DNA of 32,238 nucleotides from Acidiferrobacteraceae bacterium (GTDB taxonomy: Bacteria > Pseudomonadota > Gammaproteobacteria > Arenicellales > UBA868), in assembly GCA_018698075.1 (NCBI GenBank), contig JABINT010000092.1, positions 1-32,238 on the forward strand. The letters run 5' to 3'. The translations under genes and the position numbers were made by a program. The notes under the pieces were generated by a model that had not been told where the DNA came from, made no database searches, and saw nothing but the letters and a program-made list of their open reading frames with translations. Positions 14,575 through 23,036 of this stretch are shown here, one piece after another (positions within the stretch are counted from its first letter, which is position 1; each line of letters begins with the position of its first letter).

Positions 14575-15762
14575 ATGAAAACCATGCGGGGTTTTCCCGT
14601 TACCCCTGACACACGAGTCCCCCGGGACGCATGGGATCGCGCTCCCTGGAATCGCTGGTCTTTTCAGCACATCCGCGAGATTCTGCCAACTGTTGAAGTC
14701 TGGCGGGGCAACGGCTCCGTCTGGCAGTTTCAGCAAAATCCGACCGATCTTGATTCTGTAACCTTCACCAGCCACTCGGGCGAGTCCACCAGCGTAATCG
14801 ACTGGCTCTTGCAGAACTATGCCGACGGCATTCTGGTTATGCATCATGGCGAGATTCTCTATGAGCGCTACTTTAACGAGATGACCGAGCGCACGCTGCA
14901 CCTGTCCCAGTCGATGGCCAAGTCGGTAACATCGGCAGTCGCAGGGATCTTGGTTGCGCGAGGTCTGCTTGATCCTGAAGAACGCATCAGCACTTACCTT
15001 CCGGAGTTGGAAAAGACCGGATGGAAAGACGCCAGACTGCGTCATGCGCTGGATATGACCTCGGGCGTACGTTATGTCGAGGACTATGAGGCACTAGACT
15101 CGGACATCGCGGCAACCGATGTCGCCTCCGGCTGGCGGTCCCCAAAACCCGAGATTCCCTACTTTCAGTGCATGTGGGACCAGATCCTGAGCCTCAAGGA
15201 AACCGTTCGTGAACATGGTGCAGCCTTTGAGTACCGCTCGATTGAGACCGATGTGTTGGCCCACTGCATGGAGCGAGTGACACAGACCCCACTTGCAGAA
15301 CTCATCAGCCGAGAACTCTGGCAACCGCTGGGGGTACAGGAAAGTGCCTGCTTTACGGTGGATGCAGCAGGCTACCCGCTGGCGGATGGGGGTTTCAATG
15401 CCACGCTATGCGACTATGCTCGTTTCGGCCAGATGCTCTGCAACGGGGGTGTCGGAAACGGCCGGCAGATCGTGCCGCAGGAATGGCTGCTGGATACCTT
15501 CGACGCGAATCCATCGCTTTTTAGCGATAAAAACAATATGGATCTGGACAACGGGGCTTATCGAAACCAGTTCTGGATCAGGGACATCGACCGTCGAATT
15601 CTGATGGCAAGAGGCGTTTTCGGACAGATCATCTATGCCGATATGGACAACAGTCTAGCTATCACCCGTCTTGCGAGCTGGCCCGAGTTTGTTTCCAGCG
15701 AGCGCAAAACTGATGATCTTCGGGCATTCGATGCCATCACCCATTTCCTCACGGATCACTAG
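14575..15762 (+). CDS. NylB-like serine hydrolase (beta-lactamase fold), copy 1
   Basis: 395-residue cytoplasmic hydrolase (no signal peptide) of the class-C beta-lactamase/6-aminohexanoate-oligomer-hydrolase fold. The nucleophile motif is SMAK (Ser113, Lys116), and the tyrosine motif is YRS (Tyr220) in place of the usual YxN; these positions closely match Ser112, Lys115 and Tyr215 of the nylon-oligomer hydrolase NylB. The third motif region reads ARGVFGQIIY. Family members hydrolyse amides or esters, so a linear amide or an ester are both possible substrates. No ribosome site is visible before ATG 14575 and a strong terminator lies just upstream, so initiation is uncertain; ATG 14584 is an alternative. 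The amidase gene starts two bases after its stop codon ends. Confidence 0.85.
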   Translation: MKTMRGFPVTPDTRVPRDAWDRAPWNRWSFQHIREILPTVEVWRGNGSVWQFQQNPTDLDSVTFTSHSGESTSVIDWLLQNYADGILVMHHGEILYERYFNEMTERTLHLSQSMAKSVTSAVAGILVARGLLDPEERISTYLPELEKTGWKDARLRHALDMTSGVRYVEDYEALDSDIAATDVASGWRSPKPEIPYFQCMWDQILSLKETVREHGAAFEYRSIETDVLAHCMERVTQTPLAELISRELWQPLGVQESACFTVDAAGYPLADGGFNATLCDYARFGQMLCNGGVGNGRQIVPQEWLLDTFDANPSLFSDKNNMDLDNGAYRNQFWIRDIDRRILMARGVFGQIIYADMDNSLAITRLASWPEFVSSERKTDDLRAFDAITHFLTDH

Positions 15763-15763
15763 C

Positions 15764-17200
15764 ATGAGCGATCTTGAACTTTGTTACCTGCCTGCCACCG
15801 AAGCGATTGCCCGGTTCAAGGCCAAAACCCTGTCCCCTGTTGAACTGCTGGAAGCGCTGATCCACCGAGCCGATCAGGTAGAGCCCGTCATCAACGCATT
15901 TACCTACCGTCACTTTGACGAAGCGATGGCAAATGCAAAAAAGGCCGAAGCGAAATACGCCTCTGGCCAGCGCACCCGGGCGCTTGAGGGACTGCCGATC
16001 GGCATTAAGGACGAGAATTTCATCAAGGGTAAGCCCACATCGAGCGGCTCACTTATCATGAAAGACTTTGTGGCCGACAACACCTCGGTCGGTAATGAGC
16101 GGATACTTCGCGCCGGGGGCATCGTCCATGCCCGAACCGCAACACCAGAATTTTCATCCGCAGGATATACAAACTCCCGGTTATGGGGGGTCACCCGAAA
16201 CCCCTGGAATCCTGAGTTCACGCCCGGAGGGTCGTCTGGTGGCTCAGCCGCCTCGTTGGCATCCGGCACCAGCGCAATCGCCACCGGCTCTGATATCGGC
16301 GGTTCCATCCGCATCCCGGCAGGAACCTGTGGACTGGTTGGGTACAAACCGCCATACGGCCGCAACTCGGATGACCCGCCGTTTAACCTGGATTTTTACT
16401 GCCATACCGGGCCTCTGGCGCGAAACGTCAGTGATGCCATCGCGCTTCAGAATGTCATGTGCGGCCCCCACCCCAAGGACGTGGCGAGCCTTCGGCCCAA
16501 ACTGCGCCTGCCTGCGCAGTACCCGCCGATCAAAGACTGGAAGATTGCCTTTTCAATGGACCTTGGCTTCTTTGAGGTTGATCCTGATGTACAAAAGAAC
16601 ACACTGAATGCCCTCGATGTTTTCCGGGATCTCGGGGCAACGGTGGAAGAAGTTGATATCGGGTGGGATCACCGGGTGCTCGATGCAGGACTTGCATACC
16701 TTTCCCATATTTTCGGTGCTTACATGGCGACTTACCTCAAAGACCATGCCGACAAGATGACAAACTATGTACGTCAGTGGGCCGAAGAAGCGCAGAAATC
16801 AACGGCGGCGGAATTTCTCCACACACTGGAGGTGGTTAACGAGATGTATGCCACAGTGGGTCCGCTACTTGAGAGGTACCGAGTGCTCGTCTGCCCCACC
16901 AACGCACTTCCCGCAGTGCCGGCCGACTTTGACCACTCACGGGACACGATCAGTATTAACGGCAAGAGTGTGAACCCTGCGCTAGGCTGGGTAATGACAA
17001 CGCCGTTTAATTCCTTAAGCCGATGTCCGGTACTGACGGTACCCACAGGACACGCCAGTAATGGTGTTCCAACCAGTATTCAGATTGTGGGTCGAACCTA
17101 CACTGACAAGGATGTTTTCCAGGCCGGCATGGCTTATGAGTCAGCTGCCCCAAAGTGGTTTTCAGATGCTGGTCATCGTCCTGGTCTTGCCGGTTCATGA
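15764..17200 (+). CDS. Amidase-signature family amidase
   Basis: 478-residue Ser-cisSer-Lys hydrolase acting on C-N amide bonds. The triad is visible: Lys82 in GIKDENF, cis-Ser157 in GGSSGGSAA, nucleophile Ser181 in GSDIGGSIRIPAG; the 75 and 24 residue spacings equal those of fatty acid amide hydrolase. No signal peptide, so cytoplasmic. ATG 15764 was taken because it follows the preceding stop directly and starts the family's usual N-terminus (the frame is open further upstream inside the hydrolase gene). Its stop overlaps the next start (ATGA). NylA, the 6-aminohexanoate cyclic dimer hydrolase, is of this family and similar length, so a NylA-like role beside NylB-like genes is possible, but many substrates fit. 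Confidence 0.9.
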   Translation: MSDLELCYLPATEAIARFKAKTLSPVELLEALIHRADQVEPVINAFTYRHFDEAMANAKKAEAKYASGQRTRALEGLPIGIKDENFIKGKPTSSGSLIMKDFVADNTSVGNERILRAGGIVHARTATPEFSSAGYTNSRLWGVTRNPWNPEFTPGGSSGGSAASLASGTSAIATGSDIGGSIRIPAGTCGLVGYKPPYGRNSDDPPFNLDFYCHTGPLARNVSDAIALQNVMCGPHPKDVASLRPKLRLPAQYPPIKDWKIAFSMDLGFFEVDPDVQKNTLNALDVFRDLGATVEEVDIGWDHRVLDAGLAYLSHIFGAYMATYLKDHADKMTNYVRQWAEEAQKSTAAEFLHTLEVVNEMYATVGPLLERYRVLVCPTNALPAVPADFDHSRDTISINGKSVNPALGWVMTTPFNSLSRCPVLTVPTGHASNGVPTSIQIVGRTYTDKDVFQAGMAYESAAPKWFSDAGHRPGLAGS

Positions 17201-18369
17201 CCAAGGCAAACTCGCCGTCGTCGCGGACCGGTATTACGCTGGCCAACTGGCGTCATGCGCCGCATAACCGTTTTGCTTTTCATCGCGTCAGTGAGTTTAT
17301 CGGTACAGCACCGATCAGAAAATCCAGGCAAACGACGCCACTGCACCGTAACCTTGCTAGGCCGGAGGACTTTCCTGGTGAAATCACCAGCTCCTCGCTG
17401 GAGGCCTGGCTAGCACGCAGCGATACCGATGCCTTTGTGGTTCTCAAAGAAGGCGAGATTGTGCTTGAGTGGTATGCGCCTCACTATGAAGGCGTCGAAC
17501 CTCATATTCTGTTTTCAATCAGTAAATCCGTAACCGGCGCCCTGGTTGGCATTCTCAACGCCAACGGTATATTTGATCCAGCGGCCAGAGTAATGGACTA
17601 CCTTCCAAAAGCCGCTGCTTGTGGCTACGGCGAGTGCACAGTTCAACAGTTACTGGACATGCAGGCGGCAATTGCCTTTGACGAAAACTACCTCGACCAA
17701 ACTGGGCAGTTTGCCCGCTACCGTATGGCAACAGGATGGAACCCGCCACAGGCCGGAGTAACGCCTACCGAGGGGCTGGCGGAATTCCTGATGACATTGA
17801 CGGCAGACGACAAGCCTCATGGAGAGACTTTTCGCTACCTTTCTCCAAACTCCGATCTGCTGGGAATCATTTTGGAGCGGGCAACTGGAAAACGCTATGC
17901 GGACCTACTCTCGAAATATCTATGGCAACCGCTAGGCTGCGAGCACGACGGGTATGTCACCGTGGATTGCGTGGGCACTGCGCGCTCGGCCGGGGGTGTG
18001 TGTGTGCATCCCCACGACCTTGCCAGGCTCGGCCAGGCAATTAGTGTCGCCGCTTCAGGTAAGGGTAACGGAGTTATTCCAGATCGATGGATTGACGATA
18101 CCTTAACCGGTGGTAATCAACAGGCATGGCAAAACGGCGAGTTTGCTCCTTTATTCCCCCAAGGCAACTATCGTAACCAGTGGTACCTGACTGGAGGACA
18201 GGCCCAAGCGATATGCGCTATCGGCATTCACGGCCAGTGGCTGTATATCGACCCCAGGCGCAACATCACCATTGTCAAGCTGTCTTCCCAGCCCGACCCG
18301 CTTAGTGAATCTGTGGATATGGAATCGATCGAAACTTTTGAGCGTATCGCAACGCAGTTCCAATCCTGA
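17197..18369 (+). CDS. NylB-like serine hydrolase (beta-lactamase fold), copy 2
   Basis: 390-residue relative of the first hydrolase, but divergent enough that it is not a recent duplicate. Motifs are SISK (Ser107, Lys110), YLS (Tyr214, again Ser where YxN enzymes have Asn) and a terminal GIHGQWLYID, which supplies the HxG-type element. No signal peptide is seen. ATG 17197 overlaps the amidase TGA, so the two genes are translationally coupled; a longer frame opening at 17155 is unlikely. Together the three genes give two amide/ester hydrolases of one fold around a third of another fold. It ends 39 bases before the 3' end of the convergent MFS gene, with no clear terminator between. Confidence 0.85.
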   Translation: MTKANSPSSRTGITLANWRHAPHNRFAFHRVSEFIGTAPIRKSRQTTPLHRNLARPEDFPGEITSSSLEAWLARSDTDAFVVLKEGEIVLEWYAPHYEGVEPHILFSISKSVTGALVGILNANGIFDPAARVMDYLPKAAACGYGECTVQQLLDMQAAIAFDENYLDQTGQFARYRMATGWNPPQAGVTPTEGLAEFLMTLTADDKPHGETFRYLSPNSDLLGIILERATGKRYADLLSKYLWQPLGCEHDGYVTVDCVGTARSAGGVCVHPHDLARLGQAISVAASGKGNGVIPDRWIDDTLTGGNQQAWQNGEFAPLFPQGNYRNQWYLTGGQAQAICAIGIHGQWLYIDPRRNITIVKLSSQPDPLSESVDMESIETFERIATQFQS

Positions 18370-18407
18370 CCGGCTAAAACGATCAGCCCTTTGGAGAACG
18401 ACATTGA

Positions 18408-19772
18408 TTACGAGGCCGACAGAACACCTCTGAGCGCATAAACCTGGCTTGATTCAAAATGCTCGTCGTCGACCTTAATATAAGCGACCCGGTCCGCGGG
18501 CAGCACGGTCACATCATGCACACCGGTGATCACCCGCAAGCGACGCTCAAGTTCCTGTAGATCAAGCCCTGGCTCCTCTTCAAGTTGTAGCGTAATGCTG
18601 TTGCGCAATGGCGGTGTTCGACCGACCCAGGCAATCGCCAGCCACAGTGCGGTGGCCGCAGCGCACAAACCAAACACACCACCTGCTCCCCACGCCCCAT
18701 ACGACAGGCCGCCCAGTGCGCCGCCGACAAAAACCCCGGAAAATTCGAAGGTATTGTAGATGCCCATTGCGGTTCCTTTGGCATACCCGGGGGCCAAACG
18801 GCTCATCATCGACGGCAGCATTGCTTCTAGAAGATTGAATCCGACAAAAAATAGTCCCAGGCCTACCACCAACGGTACCGTTTCAGCAGACCAGCCAAAC
18901 AGGAGTACTTGCGCAGCCAACAGGATCGCAATTGCCAGCCGAAAAACCAGAAAAGTCCAACCCCGGCGCATTCCAAGAATCAGTAAAGGCGCCATCACAA
19001 CCACCGAGGCGACGAGCACCGGAACGTACACCTGCCAGTGGGCATCACGTGCCAGACCCAAAATACTGATCAGTTCGAAAGGAATCGCCACAAACAATGC
19101 GGTCAATACCATATGCAAAATAAAAATACCAATATCCATGCGCAATAACTGGGGATCGAAGAAGGCCTCGCGCAAACGTTCACGGCTCGGCCGCACACCT
19201 GGATCACGAACCATGCGCTGCGGTGTTGGGACCACCCAGATAACCACTGCTGCTGCTGCGATAGCAAGCACCATAGTCAGCCAGAACAAACCGCTGACGC
19301 CTACCCACCGGTCCACTACCGGACCGGCCATCAGAGCGACTAGAAAAGAGGCGCCAATACTCATCCCAACCAGCGCCATAGCCTTGGTCCGCTGCTGCTC
19401 ACGGGTGAGATCTGCCAGAAGGGCCAGTACCACGGCAGCAATCGCCCCACTGCCCTGCAACGCCCGACCGAGCACTACCCCGGTAATGGTATCAGCCATC
19501 GCGGCCACCACGCTGCCCAGAGCAAAGATTGCCAGTCCTATCACGATCAGTGGTTTTCGGCCAAAGCGGTCAGAGAGCATGCCGAACGGTATCTGCAGCA
19601 AAGCCTGGGTCAGGCCGTAAGCGCCCAATGCCATGCCAACCATCAGCGGTGTTGCCCCATCCAGAGCGCTCGCATATAAAGCCATGACGGGCAGCACCAG
19701 GAATAACCCGAACATACGCAGGCCAAACACCGCGGCAAGAGCCGTTACCGCGCGGCGTTCCGATCCATTCAT
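18408..19772 (-). CDS. yajR: MFS transporter with C-terminal YAM-type domain (YajR-like)
   Basis: 454-residue major facilitator transporter of the inner membrane, the same length as E. coli YajR. About twelve membrane segments; motif A GMLSDRFGRKP follows segment 2, and the N-terminal half has RALQGSGAIAAVVLALLADL. After the last membrane segment come about 65 residues (LEEEPGLDLQELERRLRVIT... YIKVDDEHF) forming the ferredoxin-like YAM domain of YajR. The start is ATG 19772, giving MNGSERRAVTALAAVFGLRM as in relatives; a frame 36 codons longer exists upstream but is not conserved in character. It is divergent from uvrA, as in many Gammaproteobacteria, and in those genomes ssb commonly follows directly; here it does not. 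Substrate is unknown, drug or metabolite efflux being usual guesses. Confidence 0.9.
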   Translation of the reverse strand: MNGSERRAVTALAAVFGLRMFGLFLVLPVMALYASALDGATPLMVGMALGAYGLTQALLQIPFGMLSDRFGRKPLIVIGLAIFALGSVVAAMADTITGVVLGRALQGSGAIAAVVLALLADLTREQQRTKAMALVGMSIGASFLVALMAGPVVDRWVGVSGLFWLTMVLAIAAAAVVIWVVPTPQRMVRDPGVRPSRERLREAFFDPQLLRMDIGIFILHMVLTALFVAIPFELISILGLARDAHWQVYVPVLVASVVVMAPLLILGMRRGWTFLVFRLAIAILLAAQVLLFGWSAETVPLVVGLGLFFVGFNLLEAMLPSMMSRLAPGYAKGTAMGIYNTFEFSGVFVGGALGGLSYGAWGAGGVFGLCAAATALWLAIAWVGRTPPLRNSITLQLEEEPGLDLQELERRLRVITGVHDVTVLPADRVAYIKVDDEHFESSQVYALRGVLSAS

Positions 19773-19972
19773 AGGGTCACGATTCAGGTCTGACTCCAAA
19801 AGTGGTCTATTTACAAAGGCAATTAGGGAGGTCTGCCCGCACAATCGAGCAAAACCCCAGCCGTGAACTAAAACCGACAATACACCTGTCTAACGAAAAT
19901 AAAGAACAAAGACTTTGAATACAGGCGCTCAAGACACGTAATATTAACAGTTTGCTTTTTCGCGACCTACCT

Positions 19973-22822
19973 ATGCGTACCATCAAGATCCGCGGCGCTC
20001 GAACGCACAACCTGCAAAGTGTCGACCTAGACCTGCCGCGCGACCGATTGATCGTCATTACCGGGCTGTCGGGCTCGGGTAAATCTTCACTCGCTTTCGA
20101 TACGATTTATGCCGAAGGGCAACGCCGCTATGTCGAGTCACTATCAACCTATGCCCGTCAATTCCTGTCGCTGATGGAAAAACCCGATGTGGATCTGATC
20201 GAAGGGCTGTCACCGGCGATCAGTATTGAGCAAAAAGCGGCCTCTCATAACCCCCGCTCTACCGTGGGCACAGTTACTGAAATCTACGATTACCTCAGGC
20301 TGTTGTACGCTCGGGTTGGAGAGCCGCGTTGCCCAGACCACGGGGTAACACTCGCTGCCAGCACTGTAAGCGAAATGGTTGATCGAGTGTTAGGCTTGCC
20401 TGAGGGTACCCGCATCCTGCTGCTGGCACCTGTGGTGCAGGATCGCAAAGGGGAATACCAACAATTGTTACGCGCCCTGCTTGCGCAGGGATTCATCCGC
20501 GCCCGTATCGATGGCGCTGTTTGTGAGTTGGATACACCTCCAGATCTCGATCGCAAACGCAAACACAGCATCGAGGTTGTAGTCGATCGGATCGTCGTTC
20601 AGTCCAGCGATGCCCAGCGGTTGGCTGAATCCTTCGAGACAGCACTCGCTGTGGCCGATGGTCTCGCCCTGATTGAAGTGCTGCCAGACGAAGGGCACGA
20701 CCGAGGCGCCGACCTGCTGTTTTCGGCACGCTATGCCTGCCCGCACTGCGGCTACAACCTGACTGAACTGGAACCGCGCCTTTTCTCGTTCAATAACCCG
20801 GCTGGCGCCTGCCCGGATTGTGACGGCCTTGGCGCGCGTCAGTTTTTCGATCCAGATCGCGTCATTCATGACGACAGCCTCAGCCTCGCGGCAGGTGCTA
20901 TCGCCGGTTGGGACCGACGCAATGCCTTCTACTTCCAGATGCTGAGTTGTCTGGCGGAACATTACGACTTTGATATCGACAAGCCATTAAATCAGCTGCC
21001 CAAGAAAACCCGCGAGGTCATTCTTTACGGCAGCGGCAAGGAAAAGATTCCGTTTGCTTACCTGCGCTCCCATGGCCGGCGCCCGCGCAAACGGAATCAT
21101 ACTTTCGAGGGGGTCATCCCCAATATGGAGCGTAGATACCGGGATTCGGAATCCAATACCATTCGTGAAGAGCTCGCACGCTATCGCAATACCCAGGCCT
21201 GCGACAGTTGCTCCGGCAGCAGACTTCGCACCCAAGCACGTAATGTTTTTATTGGGAAGCAACCGATTCACCATGTGACCGCCATGCCGATCGAAAGATC
21301 ATTGGCCTTTTTTGAATCGCTTTCATTACCCGGACAGCAAGGAGAGATCGCGACGCGCATTGTGCGTGAGGTTGGCGAACGCCTTCGATTCCTGGTTAAT
21401 GTTGGTCTGGAGTACCTCACCTTGGATCGAACGGCCGAAACCCTTTCCGGGGGCGAAGCGCAACGCATCCGCCTCGCATCCCAGATCGGATCTGGTCTGG
21501 TTGGGGTGATGTATGTCCTGGATGAACCATCAATTGGGCTACATCAGCGCGACAATCAGCGCTTGATCGAAACTTTGTTTCATCTACGCGATCTGGGTAA
21601 TACGGTGATCATGGTTGAGCACGATGAGGAAGCCATTCGTAGCGCCGACCATATCGTTGATATTGGGCCAGGCGCTGGCGTTCACGGCGGCCACATTGTG
21701 GCTCAAGGTTCTGTCGATGAAATTCTCCGATGCCCAGAATCAGTCACCGGGCAATATCTATCAGGCAGCAAAGCCATAGCAATTCCTGCCAAGCGCGTGC
21801 GCCCTGACGCAAAAAGGAACCTGCAGATTCGCGAGGCCAGCGGCAACAACCTCGACAAACTCACGGTGTCTATTCCCGTCGGACTTTTTACCTGCGTCAC
21901 TGGCGTATCGGGTTCAGGAAAATCGACACTGATTAATAATACGCTTTACCCTGCCATGGCCCGGCACTTACACGCAGGTCGCCACCAGGCAGCGGCCCAC
22001 GCCAGCATTGAAGGGCTGGATCACTTTGACAAAGTGATTGATATTGACCAAAGCCCGATCGGCCGCACCCCCCGCTCGAATCCGGCGACCTACACGGGTC
22101 TTTTCACACCGATTCGGGAGCTCTTTGCCGGAACACCTGAATCCCGGGCGCGAGGCTACAAGGTTGGACGCTTTTCCTTCAATGTACGCGGTGGGCGCTG
22201 CGAAGCCTGTCAAGGTGATGGCCTGATCAAGGTTGAAATGCATTTCCTGCCTGATATCTACGTCCCTTGCGATACCTGTCAAGGCAAACGCTACAACCGC
22301 GAGACCCTGGACATCCGCTACAAGGACCGCAGCATCGACCAGGTACTTGGGATGACAGTAGTCGAGGCTGTAGAGTTCTTTGCCGCGATCCCAGTCATCA
22401 AGCGCAAACTGGACACCTTGCTCGATGTCGGCCTGGGGTATATCGGCCTAGGGCAAAGCGCAACCACGTTGTCCGGGGGTGAGGCGCAGCGGATAAAACT
22501 GGCGCGCGAATTATCCAAGCGTGACACCGGGCGCACCCTGTACATCCTTGATGAGCCCACTACCGGGCTGCATTTTCATGATATCCGCCAGTTACTGACA
22601 GTACTGCACCGCCTACGTGACCACGGGAACACCGTGGTGGTCATCGAACACAACCTTGATGTCATCAAGACCGCCGACTGGATTATTGATCTTGGCCCAG
22701 AGGGTGGCCAACGGGGCGGTCAACTGGTAGCCGCCGGTTCGCCCGAACAGGTTGCCCTGATCAAAAAATCCTATACCGGCCAGTTTCTCCAACCATTATT
22801 TAATAAAACCTCCGTCGATTAA
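19973..22822 (+). CDS. uvrA: Excinuclease ABC subunit A
   Basis: 949-residue damage-recognition ATPase of nucleotide excision repair, which loads UvrB onto lesions. Two ABC modules are complete: Walker [10 protein letters not shown] (31-39, Lys37) with signature [18 protein letters not shown], and Walker [10 protein letters not shown] (644-652, Lys650) with [18 protein letters not shown]. Zinc-binding cysteine pairs appear as CPHCGYN/CPDCDG, CDSCSG, and [19 protein letters not shown] 19973 starts the conserved [14 protein letters not shown]; a TTG 21 bases upstream would add residues not seen in the family. No LexA box of the form CTGT-N8-ACAG is evident between uvrA and the divergent MFS gene, so SOS control is not supported by this sequence. 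Confidence 0.97.
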   Translation: MRTIKIRGARTHNLQSVDLDLPRDRLIVITGLSGSGKSSLAFDTIYAEGQRRYVESLSTYARQFLSLMEKPDVDLIEGLSPAISIEQKAASHNPRSTVGTVTEIYDYLRLLYARVGEPRCPDHGVTLAASTVSEMVDRVLGLPEGTRILLLAPVVQDRKGEYQQLLRALLAQGFIRARIDGAVCELDTPPDLDRKRKHSIEVVVDRIVVQSSDAQRLAESFETALAVADGLALIEVLPDEGHDRGADLLFSARYACPHCGYNLTELEPRLFSFNNPAGACPDCDGLGARQFFDPDRVIHDDSLSLAAGAIAGWDRRNAFYFQMLSCLAEHYDFDIDKPLNQLPKKTREVILYGSGKEKIPFAYLRSHGRRPRKRNHTFEGVIPNMERRYRDSESNTIREELARYRNTQACDSCSGSRLRTQARNVFIGKQPIHHVTAMPIERSLAFFESLSLPGQQGEIATRIVREVGERLRFLVNVGLEYLTLDRTAETLSGGEAQRIRLASQIGSGLVGVMYVLDEPSIGLHQRDNQRLIETLFHLRDLGNTVIMVEHDEEAIRSADHIVDIGPGAGVHGGHIVAQGSVDEILRCPESVTGQYLSGSKAIAIPAKRVRPDAKRNLQIREASGNNLDKLTVSIPVGLFTCVTGVSGSGKSTLINNTLYPAMARHLHAGRHQAAAHASIEGLDHFDKVIDIDQSPIGRTPRSNPATYTGLFTPIRELFAGTPESRARGYKVGRFSFNVRGGRCEACQGDGLIKVEMHFLPDIYVPCDTCQGKRYNRETLDIRYKDRSIDQVLGMTVVEAVEFFAAIPVIKRKLDTLLDVGLGYIGLGQSATTLSGGEAQRIKLARELSKRDTGRTLYILDEPTTGLHFHDIRQLLTVLHRLRDHGNTVVVIEHNLDVIKTADWIIDLGPEGGQRGGQLVAAGSPEQVALIKKSYTGQFLQPLFNKTSVD

Positions 22823-23036
22823 GCTTGCGCTTTGGTCACCGCCACGAAGGCTTAGACGATTCAGCTTCCGGTTTAAGATCCTTGGCCTGACCATCAGACC
22901 ACAAAAACCGGTCCAAAAATTAGTGCTGTGGTATTGTTTTCACGCCATGGGTAACTATTGTATTGACGCCTTAGATCAGAGGACCAAACCAACGATTTGG
23001 CCCCACTGCCAGATCATCTAACAAAGGGATTGATTC
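22823..23036 (+). promoter_or_regulatory. Intergenic region with presumed aceE promoter
   Basis: 214 bases without a gene between uvrA and aceE. TTGACG at 22963-22968 is the best -35-like element but has no good -10 at 17 bases; AAAGGGA before ATG 23037 is the ribosome site. I see no clear terminator after uvrA. The promoter is placed only by position. Confidence 0.4.

Noticed and set aside
18760-19620. Open frame of 286 codons on the plus strand opposite the MFS gene
   Set aside because: Low-complexity Arg/Thr/Ser/Ile composition typical of an antisense shadow of a membrane protein; the minus-strand MFS protein is clearly real.
19881-19972. LexA (SOS) box between uvrA and the MFS gene, and before ssb
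   Set aside because: CTGT and ACAG half-sites occur singly, but none have the CTGT-N8-ACAG spacing on either side.
20468-20962. Minus-strand open frame of 164 codons inside uvrA
   Set aside because: Antisense shadow; the uvrA zinc-finger region is intact on the other strand.
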